Positions 23,189-35,476 of a stretch of DNA of 64,000 bases are shown one piece after another. The notes beneath the pieces are model-generated. The model was given only the letters and a program-made list of their open reading frames with translations. It was not told the DNA's origin and searched no databases. The stretch spans positions 186,001 through 250,000 of the forward strand of contig JAJLTO010000002.1 in the NCBI GenBank assembly GCA_030568195.1. Direction: 5' to 3'. How positions within the stretch are numbered: position 1 is the stretch's first letter; each line of letters opens with the position of its first letter. Source of the DNA: Dipodascopsis uninucleata var. uninucleata. Its lineage: Eukaryota > Ascomycota > Lipomycetes > Lipomycetales > Lipomycetaceae. The translations under genes were made by a program, and so were the position numbers.

Positions 23189-25411
23189 CTAGCTGATAAC
23201 TCGAGGAAGTCTGTTCTCGTGCGCTTTCCATGGAATACCAACGTACTCGCGCATCATGTCGTAGATCCATCTGCAATTGGGCTTTACGTCGTGACCATTC
23301 GCAAGTTCATTGAATAGATAGAGCCAAGCATTGCAGCTGCCAACAGTCCCCACTTCGTCACTTACGGACTTCATGCCATAAGATGACATTTTTTCATAAA
23401 GCTCCTCATTGCACAAGAGGTCGTAAATGTGCTTTGCAACACGACTGGTGTCTCCTACTTCGACCAAATATCCGTTTTTATTATGTTGAACCTGCAATGG
23501 AATACCTCCTGCTCTGTACGCAACAACAGGTTTACCCTTGTGGATAGCTTCGGATACCTTAACCTCAAATCCTTCGCGGTGAGAGAGTTGTAAGGTAACC
23601 TTAGCATTTGAGACGATGCAGTTAAGAAGTTGGTCACTGGGACCAAGTCGAACGACAATGATATCACTTGCAATGGAATCGAACTTAGAGGTTGCTATGG
23701 TCTTAACAGTTTGGTCGTACACAAGTGTTCCATCAGGGTCATCAACTGCTCCGTGGCCAGCAATGACCAATTGCGGAATCTTTCTGATAGGATAGTCATC
23801 GTCCATTCTTTCTCGTAGCTTTCTGTAAGATTCTAGGACGTCTGGAATACCTTTGCTCGGATCAAATCGGGCTATCTGGCATATATAAGGTCTCATTGGA
23901 TATACCAACTTATTTGCCTTGTCTTCCTCGCATGCTTTTTTTAGAAGACTGAGGTAGTAATAGTTGTCCCACGGATGGAGAGTCTTATTAAGACCATCGA
24001 GCCAATCTGTTGATGCACCCATAAAGCCGACTATTCTCTTGTCAACTGTATCAGGAATAAAGCCCTTCACTGGATGTGAGATGAATAGTTCGGCGTCTTT
24101 AATACCTTTCTCCCATAAGAAGTTCCATACTTCTTCCTGAGGAGATCCCTTCTTAGCAACTAAGTCTGAGCGTACTTCAATGTGCGATCTGTATATAACT
24201 CTACATCCTGCAGCTTTTGCTTTTGGGATCAGACCAATGACTTGAGGATCATCAAGGACGGCTATGTCAACTCCCGGTGGTTTATCAGATGACAACGGGC
24301 CGGTAGACCAATATCGATAGAAGTTGTTTTCGATCCACTTCATGAACTGTTCCTTTGCACTATCGGTCAATCGAAGATTTGGATCAGCCACTCCTTGTAT
24401 AATATTATGGTTATTCTTGGTAATTCTGAAAACAGATGGATTTGGCATGGGAACATACCAACTGACATCCAAATCTAATAACCTGAATAGTCTGATCATA
24501 GCATGTCTCATAAGTGCAACTCCTCCTCCCTGTGCAGTAGCATTGAAGAACGCAATTCTAGCACCCTTGTGGCCATTGACAGTAACTTCTTTAAGACGAG
24601 TCGCTAGTTTGATTAGACATTCCCAGGTTTCCGGAGAACATGTTCCCTTATAACTTTCGAGAGTAACCATACGGATCAGACTATCCGAGTCAACGCCAAC
24701 TTTATTTCTGTATCCAATTGAGATTCTTGGAAGACCCTTCGGTCCAAAAAACATGACCACTTTTCGGGCAAGACTATCTGCTATCTCATCACAGCCAACA
24801 CTCTTTTGGTCACGGCTTTCACTTATTTCGCCATCAGATCCAAGAATAGATTGATAGACAAGATCATCTTTCAAAAAGAACGGCAAGCAGTCCAGATCAA
24901 GCCATAGTTTCATGGGCAAATCCGGACACACCTTGGCTGTTGACGATTTGAGAGCCACAGCAACAACTTTGAAGAGATGGTCTTTAGAATATTCAGTGAT
25001 CTGCTGAATAATTCTGCTAGTGATCAATTCTCCGCGCTTTGAAATCGGAATATCCTCTGGAACATTTTTGCACATCATTGCGAAGTCTATAGAGAAATAG
25101 CCATCATGAACTGAAAATCCATAGTATATTTTTCTACACGATGGGTGATCTGTCGGAAGAGAGATATCGATTCCAATGAACACTGGCATAAGCGATTCCG
25201 TAAATGGATTATTCTCCTCATCTTGGCGGTACATAGGAACTCTTCCCTGAAGCTTCATCTTCTGTACTTCACTCGGAATCGTCGCAAAATCTGCCATTGA
25301 AGAATCCACACTAGTGTCATCATCGCTGATTGATGGGGAACTGCTGTCTTCTGAGTTCAACGACGACAAGGATGATCGCTGAGTTTTTGGGACCTCAATG
25401 TAGTGCTCCAT
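23189..25411 (-). CDS. Trehalose phosphorylase (GT4; clock-controlled gene-9 type)
   Basis: Intronless frame of 740 residues, the normal length for the fungal retaining enzyme. The N-terminal 40 residues are Ser/Asp-rich. Family blocks include GIDISLPTDHPSCRKIYYGFS, FFNATAQGGGVALMRHAMIRL, WYVPMPNPSVFRITKNNHNI, VIYRSHIEVRSDLV, FISHPVKGFIPDTV, ICQIARFDPSKGIPDVLESY and the GT4 donor-site region SHREGFEVKVSEAIHKGKPV with YRAGGIP. It interconverts trehalose plus phosphate with glucose and alpha-glucose 1-phosphate in the cytosol. Known from basidiomycetes, zygomycete-grade fungi and Neurospora (ccg-9), and absent from Saccharomyces. It lies in tandem with MET6 and the deubiquitinase, with about 1 kb on either side. 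Confidence 0.94.
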   Translation of the reverse strand: MEHYIEVPKTQRSSLSSLNSEDSSSPSISDDDTSVDSSMADFATIPSEVQKMKLQGRVPMYRQDEENNPFTESLMPVFIGIDISLPTDHPSCRKIYYGFSVHDGYFSIDFAMMCKNVPEDIPISKRGELITSRIIQQITEYSKDHLFKVVAVALKSSTAKVCPDLPMKLWLDLDCLPFFLKDDLVYQSILGSDGEISESRDQKSVGCDEIADSLARKVVMFFGPKGLPRISIGYRNKVGVDSDSLIRMVTLESYKGTCSPETWECLIKLATRLKEVTVNGHKGARIAFFNATAQGGGVALMRHAMIRLFRLLDLDVSWYVPMPNPSVFRITKNNHNIIQGVADPNLRLTDSAKEQFMKWIENNFYRYWSTGPLSSDKPPGVDIAVLDDPQVIGLIPKAKAAGCRVIYRSHIEVRSDLVAKKGSPQEEVWNFLWEKGIKDAELFISHPVKGFIPDTVDKRIVGFMGASTDWLDGLNKTLHPWDNYYYLSLLKKACEEDKANKLVYPMRPYICQIARFDPSKGIPDVLESYRKLRERMDDDYPIRKIPQLVIAGHGAVDDPDGTLVYDQTVKTIATSKFDSIASDIIVVRLGPSDQLLNCIVSNAKVTLQLSHREGFEVKVSEAIHKGKPVVAYRAGGIPLQVQHNKNGYLVEVGDTSRVAKHIYDLLCNEELYEKMSSYGMKSVSDEVGTVGSCNAWLYLFNELANGHDVKPNCRWIYDMMREYVGIPWKAHENRLPRVIS

Positions 25412-26651
25412 GATCAGAAATCGTTCGCAATTGCTAGATTCTATTCTTCCTCTGGCTTCTTTTATTGTATATAAAAATTAATTACAATTACTAGAAATCA
25501 AAGATTTCTTGCTAAGGCTATTTTGAACAAATAAATATGATCAAATAGGCGTTTGTATGACAAAATTATAATTTATAAAAACAACTGGACGTGACCGCAA
25601 ACATGCATAGTAATAAAATATACAGGAACTAGAAGCAGCTTTGGCCTAATACTCGATATTTAAAGTGAGTCTATCAGTTCTACTAACAGCGAATCTGATT
25701 TGATCATTATAACTAACCATGTTCTTCCATAGATCTACATTCGTAATATTCCAAATGCAGTTTCGACCTTCATTCAGTAGCATCACGTGATGACGTCATA
25801 ATTATTAATTTCAGAGATGTCAAAAGACAAAAAAGCAATGAGATAAAAACAATCTGCTAAATATCTCACCATCGAAAATGCCTGGGAACTTGCAAGATGA
25901 ATTAGAGCAGTGCTTACGACTAAACCTATTCATAATTGAGGTGAACAGATGAGAGTAACCACACGGTGACATTAAAAGTTAAAGAATTTTCAGTAAAGAG
26001 CAAATCAGCTTCTAAATAGAAGAAATGATGCATTTGCATTGACACATTTAACTGGGTTTTCTGGATAATTAGTTACATTTAGATCTGTTATGTTAACTAG
26101 ATGCTTTTATTATAAAAATTAGGTAGATTGTTGCGTAGATGTCTTAATTATGAATTTGAAGCTCGAAATTAGAAACTCTTATTGGAGGAAATAAATGATA
26201 CAGGTATTATGTCAGCGAAGACATCTGACCATATGCAGTAGCATGAGCCAGCGAAGGCCATCTTTACAATCCATTTAATGTAGCAGGAAAGGACAAATAC
26301 ATGTTTATATAATAGCCCTTCGTAAATTAATATAGAAGGAAAACAAAAAAAAAATGATTGTTAAAAGTCACTCATAATAATAATGATAATAAGAATAAGA
26401 ATATTGATATATAGTGATAACAATGGCAAAGAATGAATAAAACATGGAGATGAGCACCAAAAACAAAAAAAAAGAAATCCAACAACCAATACTGCATCTT
26501 ATAAAATCGTAGCAATAAACCATTTGGTACCGAGATTTTAAAATAGACAATAAAATCGACTTCCTATACATGAAACAAACTGTGCGAAATAAAATTCGAA
26601 TTTGTAAATGATTCTAAGGTTAAGATAGATGAAGGCACCGTCTCGCCCATT
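25412..26651. other. Intergenic between trehalose phosphorylase and USP
   Basis: A 1.24-kb AT-rich stretch holds the trehalose phosphorylase promoter and the USP 3' region. An interrupted TAA/TAATGA-like microsatellite lies near 26372-26400. No gene recognised. Confidence 0.4.
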
Positions 26652-29436
26652 CTATTTCTTGCCAGGCGTACTATCTCGTCTCCAAAACTTTCTTTCTCTT
26701 GTACTTTTAAACCTAGACAACCCACCTGAATTGCCTGTTCCGTCCTTCTTTAATTTATTTTCAGAAACAGTAGATGGAATAAAACTGCTATTACGTCTAG
26801 GGTTCATTGGTTTAGACATCTGGGAAGATCCATCTGAGGATGGTATTGTAGGTAGTTTGCCTGACGATAATGCTTTAAATGCCTCTGACTTGCCATTCAC
26901 AATTTCAGGTGAAGATGAAGCAGAACTCTGTGGAACTGAAGAATTCTGTCCAGTAACATTCCTCTGTAAATTGCTTTGCTTCAATAGTTCCTTTTGAGAT
27001 GAACTACTGTGAGGAGCTATTGAAGATGTTGAAGACGCTGATGAAATAGGAGGAGACGATGCCGACATACTTGTGGTGGATGATGGCGAAGTTGTGACCA
27101 TTGGAACTGTCATTCCATTTAGCGGTGTTGGAATGGCATTGGATACAGGCTCATCATACCCATTTTGCTCAATTACACTTTCCAAATCAGCGTTATCTTT
27201 CTTTGGTGTATGAGCGATTGGCGTCATCAAGTAATTTTCATCGTCGCTCAAAGCCGCAACAGTATATGACCCAGTATTGGAACTTACACCTCCAGACTGT
27301 CCATATCGCCGTGAACTTTCATACTTGTCTTCACCAATCTCTTGATAAAACAAAATATAAGCACATGCGAGACCTGGCTTGTCTCCAAAGAAATTTGTTA
27401 CATAATCATCATCTACACGCTCAACCATCTCATCATCGTACAGAATCCATCCAGTGTGTTCCGTCTTCACAATAGAAACGTAATGACCGTGATATGGTCC
27501 ACCTCCAATATGAACGACGACAGCATAGAGTTCATAAAGCTTGTCTGGATTTTGAACGTCATCCGTCGTATTGAACAAACGTAGATGAAATGGAAATACC
27601 ACCTTATGAAAAAGTTTGACGTTACGCTGCATATCTTCTGTAAACTTGAATCTCTTCAAATGCAAAGCAAGAATCCGAGGAAGTTTTTTAATCTTCATTC
27701 TCTTTTCAGCTTCCTGAAGACCTCCACAACAATCACAGTGGAACTTATTTGATTCACACAACATTTCAGAAGCAGAGAATTGACGTAAACAAGACGTTAC
27801 TGATGTATGTTTTTCAAGATCAATCGAAAGATCAATGAATTGTTCGTCTCTTCGCGAAACATTTTCGCAAGTAAGACACTTTGTCTCTGATGTAAGAAGA
27901 CCCTCGAATAATTCATGAACCCATCGGGAATCAGGGATAGTAAGATTTTCATTTGTATCAGATGCAGTAATTTGACGAACTTGCCTATCATAATGCTCAA
28001 TATTATCAATTATTTCATTTAACAGGAAGTTGAAGAATTCATGAGCGTCTTGATGCATAGAGCTTCTGAAAAGCTCATTCTGACGCTTGAGTACTTCTAT
28101 TAATTTTGCAGGAGAAACGATTCCAGTCCGTGACTTATTCTCTACCATAGATTCAAAGAGGTCTTTGAGAGCCGTGTATAAGCTTTCATCCATGCCATAA
28201 GACTCATGAAGACTGTGATCAAGGTTAATAATGGGGCCTGTTGTTAAAGCGGCTTTCTTCTTTTGCTCTGGTGTCAGCATCTCGTCCCCATGAGCAGGGA
28301 GAGCATTAGGAGGAGGAGGATTTGAATTCATTACTGCAGCAAGAGCTGCAGGTGAAAGACTATGCGAAGGGTGTGGAGAACCAGCAGTCTGATTACCAAC
28401 TGAAACTGATGCCCCGACTGCTTGTACTGCAGTCGGGAGTGGCGCATTGCCTTTCTTTGAGCGAAGAGAACCACGTTTCTTATTTTCAGCTTCAGCAGAC
28501 TTGGCAGCCGCCTGCTCTTGGGCGTCCTTATCCATTGCAGCTTTAAGAGCAGATAAAAAGGGATGCGGACTAGATCCATGAACTGATGTCCGGCGGGTTC
28601 GGCTATTCTGTTTTGGTGGATAGCTAAGCACTAGTTCACGGAATGGCCTCGAATAATACAAACATTGCAGAACAGAATTACAATAGCATGTGTAACCGAA
28701 CTAAATTTGATCAAAAATCAGTCAATAACAGCAAGTAATATGCCATAAAATTATACTTAAGAGTATTCATACATTTTCCATGCCAAAGAACTTGTCACTG
28801 CCATCATTCTGTAAAGGTAAATAATCACCACTAGCCGTATTGACCGTGAGATTTATGTCCTTTAATATGTTTGGTTTTTGTGTATTAGTGCCATTGGTAG
28901 TTGGTACCTTTGGAACTGGAGCGGTAGATGTGGACGTTGTAGTTGACGAAGAGCCCTAGAGAAAAAATAGTCGTAAGTAACAATGTAGACAGTAACGATT
29001 ATCTGATATTGGAGAGAACTAAAAACAAATCTCCAATATCGCTCTCCACAAGCTTTTGTCTTAAAACGTTAATCAATTTTTGATAGCAAACTCATACATT
29101 ATTGTAAAGTATTATATATGAGCAGAAACAAGAATTTTAACAAACAATAAAATCTCATCATAAAAGCTAAAGACACTGTGATACTCTACAGAATATGAGC
29201 ATGAATGTGAATGAAAAAAGAACAGGCAAAGTATTTTATAACGCCGTCTTCCGCATCAAGATAGTTTATATTCTGTTTGAGTGTACCTTCTCCCATCCAC
29301 GTAGAAGTTTTGAGTCTCTCGGACTTGACGATAAAAGGAGAGAAAGCATCAAAATATTAAGACAAATGCGATGTTAATAAATAAAGGAGCTTGCACTTAC
29401 CGAAGAGCTGTTTCCCCGCCACTTGAAAAATGACAT
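26652..29436 (-). CDS. Ubiquitin carboxyl-terminal hydrolase, USP12/46 (Ubp9/13) type
   Basis: Three exons, 29436-29401, 28955-28773 and 28700-26652, giving 755 residues in phase. The second junction falls inside the catalytic Cys box, giving MEN then [17 protein letters not shown]. Cys is in TCY; the oxyanion Asn sits five residues before it; the His box is [14 protein letters not shown] and the Asp is in [11 protein letters not shown] zinc ribbon is seen as CLTC and CDCC. The block [19 protein letters not shown] is standard. A Ser/Ala-rich insertion (about residues 90-200) follows the Cys box, and a 200-residue Ser-rich tail ends basic. USP12/46 enzymes work with WD40 partners (Bun107/Bun62 in fission yeast); that partnership is family knowledge. 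The residue two before the catalytic Cys is Tyr instead of the common Asn or Ala. Confidence 0.92.
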
Positions 29437-32400
29437 TGCAGATTCGAATTGTAAATCAATGTAAGAGATTCTAAGCCGTTATAGTCTTTATCTGAGAATC
29501 TAAAATGCCGCTATTCATACGAGATATCTACGATAAACACAAGATATGTACACAGAAATAGATATACTATATGGATATATGTAGTTATATATCTCTTCAG
29601 GTGCACAGACACATATCCCGTAGTGTACGTGTATAACAGCACTTTCAACAAAGAGGTTGCCAAAAGAAAGTGACAGAAGGCGGAGTAAGATATTTAGCAG
29701 TCCGCAAATATATATATTCACAAACAGCTGCCGAATTAACAGTAATAGGTGCCAATTAATCGATTAATCAATTAATCAATTAATCCACAACAGTTTTGAG
29801 CTTGTAGAAAAAATCAGTATATCTCACGGCTTTTTGGCTATATCTATAGCAATCGAAGCCTACTAAAACTTCTTCTAGATTTACTCTTCCAGAAACAAGT
29901 TGTGTCTAACTTGTGCTGATATAAGCCGTGGCTGTGCGTTAGGTAGAAACTGTTCCCCAGTATACACGATTGTAGACTAATCAACACAGATTGAAAAGTT
30001 CACGATCTATCACTGAAGTTCTGACTGATAAAAGATGGATTAGAGAACAGAAAAGAATAGAATAGAGGTCTGGAACGGATTTTCTTCCGCTTCAGAATGC
30101 TGTTATTCTATTCGTGTTACTGGAATCAGAGACAGCTAGTCTCTAGTATGCGGAACTTCTCGTTTGTCTAAAAAAAATTCGCTGGACCGCAGCACACGCG
30201 TTGAAGGTTGGAAAGCTCGAAGTAATAAAACTGTCAAAGTGATTCCACGAACTGTTAGGTTGGCTGATATATTTTACTTACAAAAGAGATACATACGCTT
30301 TCAGATCCATGTCAAAAAGTGGATTTGTGTGGTGTATATTGCCCATTAAGTAAAGTCGGCAGTATAGAGTTACTAAGTTTGCGACTAAGACTTCTGGCGC
30401 AATTTAAACTGTAATATCGGTTTTATAATTAATATATTGCAAGTGTAAATACTAATTACTAATAGCTTAATGTCACTGTTGGAACATGCGGTACCGTGTC
30501 TTGCTAGTGGTACTACACTCAGAGCGCTTAAATCGCTAATACACATAGAAATATATGTATAAATTGCATAAATTGACGTCTATTTTCGTTCTTAAGTTAC
30601 TGGTATGCATGTGAGGTCGCGCAGAGGGGCGATTAATACATTTAGTGCACTGGGGGCGAGGGTGTAAGTGCATATAAGTTATGGCGATATGCTCGAAATT
30701 CGCGGGGAGGAGGGTTTTGAGAGTGCAGTAGTGCGGATAACAGAGTGTGCGTGCCGAATACGGTTTGCGATGTGCTACCCGCGCAGAGGTGGCCAGGTGA
30801 CAGACCTGGATCGAGGCGACACAAGTCATCAATCGTCATAGTGAGATAGGTGCTTCTAAAACTAGTACAAGGTGCATCTATTTCCTCAGCTTGGACTTTG
30901 AACAAAAAGAGACATGATCGAGGTAGGTCTACAGGTCCTTCCCCGTCTCTCTCAGTGAGCCTCCGTGCTCATATTCAAACGAAGACTCCGCGCGGCAGAA
31001 ACTTTAGGGTTATAGTTCAGCTTAGCCTTTGCTAGTACACAAGCAGGTTAGCATAATGTATATGCCATATCTATTCGCTCCTTCTCTATATTAGGTCGCA
31101 CGAATCAGTACAACGTACATATTGGCCGCACATGTCGCCAGCGTTAGGCTTTTGGGCTATTATGCTACATCGGATATGTCTGTCGAATTCTTGTATTTAT
31201 TGGGCAAGACGATTAGTACAGCTGTACCTCGAAGCTTTACATGCGGGGAGACTCTGATTGCGTGAATTTATCCGCGTCTCTTCTAAGCCGCTGTTACTCC
31301 TTTAGCCAGGTCTGTCCCCGGTCCTTCCGATCTTGTATAGATTGTGTATTGCCGCAACACTAGAAGAGCCGCCTTTCAGTGCGCACTTCGGTATTCGCAG
31401 ACATATCCAGAACAAGTATGTTTCATGTCTGACACACCTTAGACAATTTGCGTAGTACAAACTAAATAATTGTGTCACGATACTGTAGTATAGTGCTTGC
31501 ATATCTGTACAAACATGCGTCTTGATTTGCGCTGATATCTTTTTAGAGAGATGATATATTAGGCTTAATGCTTACCACTTCCACTTCGCAAAGCCTCATA
31601 TCCCGCTTCATCAGATGACGCACTTTGGCAAGCAATCCGTATTTTAAGTCTAAGAAGCTATCTTCGGCTTATCAATTGTGCGTCCAATGTTTTGTACAGA
31701 GCACAACAAAGCGGAGAAGCTAGAACTAGCGAGGCTTGGCCAGCTAATAGGCGATTACAACCGCTAGCGTCCTAAAATCTGGTAAACAAAACAAACTCGT
31801 AGATGCACTGATACCGACAAAATCTTCTCCCTTCTCTTTTTCGTGGTCTTGCTTACTCCGATTCTGCAATATACGCTACGCCCCCCTCTTATAGTGTATT
31901 GCAAGATGAATTGCAAGCATCGCTACAATTGTGAGAGTGTCATTAAGTTTTATGTAGGATGTACACTTCAAAGAAGGTTATTCATATCGCTGACCACTGG
32001 AAGAGTCATGATCTTCTAGTAGTACTAACGGACCAAACCTTCGTAAATTCTTCTCCAATTATTATGTAAATCCCATGCGTATATATTCAAAAGTGTGTTT
32101 TATTAAAAGTACGAGAAATGTGAGCGCTAAGAAATTAGAGCAATTAGCATTATTGAGATATCACCTCTGTGCTTAATTTAGAGGAACTTATTTACAGACA
32201 GATTATTATTCTTTCCAAAGTGTCAAATTTACACATCAGAAACTGTCTCCCTAACACACACGCTATTTTGGAAACTTTCAGCTGCTCTCCTTACTATATC
32301 ATACAATGCCCCATTATATGGTGGAAATTATTTGCAGATTCAGGGTCAACAAGATCAGGCTCTCTTAGTTATGTTATATCATATATCAATCAACACAGTA

Positions 32401-32459
32401 ACAATCTGGATCAAACAAACTAAATCCAGCACCATCAATTTCCTCCTATTAGTCTCGCA
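29437..32459. other. Gene-poor 3-kb region upstream of USP
   Basis: No recognisable gene. Around 30.6-31.0 kb the DNA looks GC- and CpG-richer than its surroundings, and two overlapping leftward open frames (30905-30642 and 30832-30536) reflect that composition. A possible small leftward two-exon frame starts at an ATG near 30314 and ends near 30147, but it needs a very short intron and I do not call it. Confidence 0.35.
29754..29785. repeat. Short tandem repeat of ATTAATCA-like units
   Basis: About four copies of an 8-bp AATTAATC/G unit in a row. A microsatellite-scale repeat, also rich in dyad symmetry. Confidence 0.7.
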
Positions 32460-32984
32460 TTATCCAAATAGCAGCTCGTAGACGATGACAACGGTATTTA
32501 TTCCTATCAGAGGAACTGTAAGACGTTAGCTATATCGTCACACCATATTATCTCAGATATCTTATTCTGTACTTATTTTCAGTTCAGAGGATTGAGATAC
32601 CTAGTCGGCAGATTCAGAGCGATACTTACTACGCATCAGTGTTCTAACCGCAGATATGAGGTTTATCATTTTGTTCTTCATGCTCTGACTGTCGCCCATT
32701 CCAAATCCACTGTCGACTTGAGCTGAAGACCATCCAACTATAAATTTAAAAACCTTCATTAGAGCTTTCATAACCCCGGATATTCTGAATTCACGATCTA
32801 TATTTCTACTACTCACTTCTAGCCAAAAATCTATCCTCGCTCAAGATGGCTATCGAGTTGATTAAGAGAAGGATAACTATTACAACAGCACACTCGATTA
32901 GAATCATATCAACACACAAGTGATATTGCGTTGCGACACAGGCAACCTATCCATACCATAAAACAGCCTCCCAATTCCAAACAT
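32460..32984 (-). CDS. YOS1: YOS1 / IER3IP1, ER-to-Golgi transport membrane protein
   Basis: Four short exons, 32984-32957, 32876-32817, 32737-32630 and 32515-32460, sum to exactly 84 codons (83 residues). The product begins MFGIGRLFY, continues VILLLINSIAILSEDRFLAR, then IGWSSAQVDSGFGMGDSQ, MINLISAVRTLMRIPLIGIN and ends TVVIVYELLFG. This matches Yos1 (yeast) and IER3IP1 (human) across the whole length, with two membrane segments at the ends. Yos1 forms a complex with Yip1 and Yif1 on COPII vesicles. Every intron is GT-AG and the frame closes at every junction. The gene is divergent from ALG12, 280 bp away. Confidence 0.92.
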
Positions 32985-33264
32985 TGTTAAAAATTAATTT
33001 TTTTGCTGTATATTTGCGGTACAGTGTCGGATACTCTCAAGATAATTATTATGGTGGTCTTAAATGCGAAATGTCTACAAATATTGCACATAAAGTAGCA
33101 TCTTTTAATTGATATCACTACAAAAATTGGGGCTTTATATGTTGCTGTTCAAAATGTGAAGTTAAAACCCAGTGGGAACTGCACATGAAATCAAAATCGA
33201 CTCCCAGGTTAATAAACACACATTCGATTTCAACTGAATTTATAATTGAATCCAGTTGCGTTTC
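32985..33264. promoter_or_regulatory. Shared divergent promoter region YOS1 / ALG12
   Basis: 280 bp between opposed start codons, AT-rich with a T run at 32998-33003. Both flanking genes serve the ER and early secretion. No specific site is recognised. Confidence 0.4.
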
Positions 33265-34816
33265 ATGAGAAGAATGGATGTCCTGGATCTCATCTTGATA
33301 ATTTTGATCTCGCTACATCTCCTTGCGTCTCCTTACACTAAAGTGGAAGAATCATTCAATCTGCACGCAATCCACGATATTTTACTGCATGGCTCGGACC
33401 TCAATTCAGTAAGATAATGAATTATGGTGTCTATAGTTTTTCCAAGATTATCCTAACTGGAGCTTTTATCTCCCATAGTACGATCACTTCGAATTCCCGG
33501 GGGTTGTGCCTAGAACATTCGTTGGTGCGATTGTAATCTCGCTTCTATCGAAGCCTTTTCAGTTTATCATTCCGTTGAAGAGCAAGTTTTCTTTACAAAT
33601 TATTTCCAGAGGAGTTCTCGGCTGCATCAATGCTTGGTCTTTGATCTATTTACGAGCATGTATACGCAAAGCTTTTGGCAAGATGACGGCCTTTTGGTTC
33701 GGTCTATTTCAGCTCTCGCAGTTTCATATAATCTACTATGCTTCGCGCACACTTCCAAACATGTTCGCTTTTCCGCTCACGTCAATCGCTCTTGGTTTAA
33801 TTATTACGGGTCGTTCGAGGGGTGCAATTTATACTCTGACGTTTGCGTCTATAGTCTTTAGGTCTGAAGTGGCAATTTTCACTTCGTTTATTGCCCTTAT
33901 GCTCGTTTTTACTCGAACTCTTTCTTTCTTCAGGACAGTGCTTACTGGGCTTGAGGGAGTGATTGGTAGTTTTGCAATCTCTGCACTAGTGGATTCCTAT
34001 TTTTGGAGATTTCCTGTAGTACCTGAAGCTTGGGGTTTTTTCTTTAACGTCATTCAAGGCAAGTCTTCAGAATGGGGTGTTCATCCGTTCCACTTATATT
34101 TTACCTCATTCCTGCCTAAACTTCTGCAGAATCCTGCTACTATAATATTATCCGTTTTCTCTGTGTACGTTGATAGAAGAGTTTTACGGATATTGGTACC
34201 GTCACTTTGCTTTATTGGTCTTTATTCGCTGCAACCGCACAAAGAGTGGCGATTTATTGTTTATGTTGTGCCTACCTTTGTTCTTTCAGCTGCTATTGGC
34301 GCAGCGTGGATATCTAATAGATTTAAAAAGGGATATGTTTATATGCTAGCAACACTGATACTGTTGCTATCAGTCACAGGATCGATGCTACTTTCTGCAG
34401 TTATGCTGATGATTTCTACTCTCAATTACCCAGGAGGCGAGGCTATTGCCCTCATAAATAGTTTGCCCGATACAGTTACGAATGCGACCATTTACCTCGA
34501 TCCCTATACTTGTATGACAGGTGCATCGTTATTTTTGCAGTATCGTGATGGGTTTGAGTATGATAGAACTGAAGATAAAGCTGAAATATTAGAGTCTGCT
34601 CCTATTTATACGCATCTTCTAATGGCCGATAAATATGGCTCACCTATAGTACCATCTAATTCTCGATATTGGGTCTATCAGAGATCAATCAAAGGGTACG
34701 CTGGCATACGCATGCCATCTTTGAATGCTCAGTTTTGGCGACAGCCGGAATGGTGGAAAGAACTGGTTAACCTGGATGATAAGATATATATATTCGTACG
34801 ACCTGGTGCGACATGA
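33265..34816 (+). CDS. ALG12: Dol-P-Man: alpha-1,6-mannosyltransferase ALG12
   Basis: Two exons, 33265-33408 and 33479-34816, giving 493 residues. The GT22 signature is clear: YTKVEESFNLHAIHDILLHG, then YDHFEFPGVVPRTFVGA across the intron, and SRTLPNMFAFPL. Many hydrophobic segments are spread through the protein, as for this polytopic ER enzyme, and the block LYSLQPHKEWRFIVYVVPTF is the family's HKE(W/D)RF element. ALG12 adds the eighth mannose (alpha-1,6) to the dolichol-linked precursor in the ER lumen. The protein is somewhat shorter than the yeast enzyme (551), mostly at the C-terminus. The ALG11 gene lies 22 kb to the left. Confidence 0.94.
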
Positions 34817-35476
34817 ATATATCACTATGCGAATACTCTATTTATCTACTAAATTTTATTTTTTAAAACTTGATAAAGGTCAATTAACGTGTCGTACTAT
34901 AACTTCATTATAAATTGCTGTAGAATCCTAACTAATCTCGAGACATTTAAAAAATTCAGTGTTTGTCATCAAGGAGTTGCTGATGTTTCGTCAATTTCTC
35001 TGTATTTCATCTTTTGGTTAATTGCCAAGTGCTTAAGTATACCTTTATTTATCTATTTTGTAAATTTAAAATATTAAATAATAACTTAAATTAATCTTAG
35101 ATTTTATTTGAAAATAGACGATATTGGAACAAATAAATAGTGAAAGTTATTCGAAGTAAAGATGCATAAGTGATTCATATCAGTGGTATGCTATTGACGT
35201 CACCATGAGATAGTAACTGCCCTTTATTGATATTTTGTTATTTCCTTTTTGTGAGCTATCCATCTTCTAAAATCTGAACCCTGCAGAGAAACTAGTTTTA
35301 TCTAATACAGTATTCAAAAAGTCAACAACTTAATTGATTCTTACTAGCTGTTCTTTTTGATATTTCACCTTATATCTGTGAAGTTGGGTCACACAATAGT
35401 ATTTACTCTTGAGAACATTCGAAAGAGCTCGAGATTATTTTGTATTTCTCTCGCCCTGCTCGTGGCAGGTTTAATA
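34817..35476. other. Intergenic between ALG12 and Ted1/Cdc1
   Basis: 660 bp, AT-rich. It holds the ALG12 3' region and the Ted1/Cdc1 promoter. The downstream frame is open from 35357 but has no ATG before 35477. Confidence 0.4.

Noticed and set aside
30147-30314. Leftward two-segment frame starting at an ATG near 30314
   Set aside because: Needs a roughly 30-bp intron or a poor alternative acceptor, and shows no family likeness.
30536-30905. Two overlapping leftward frames in a GC-richer patch
   Set aside because: Neither shows protein-like structure; both are explained by few stops in GC-richer DNA.
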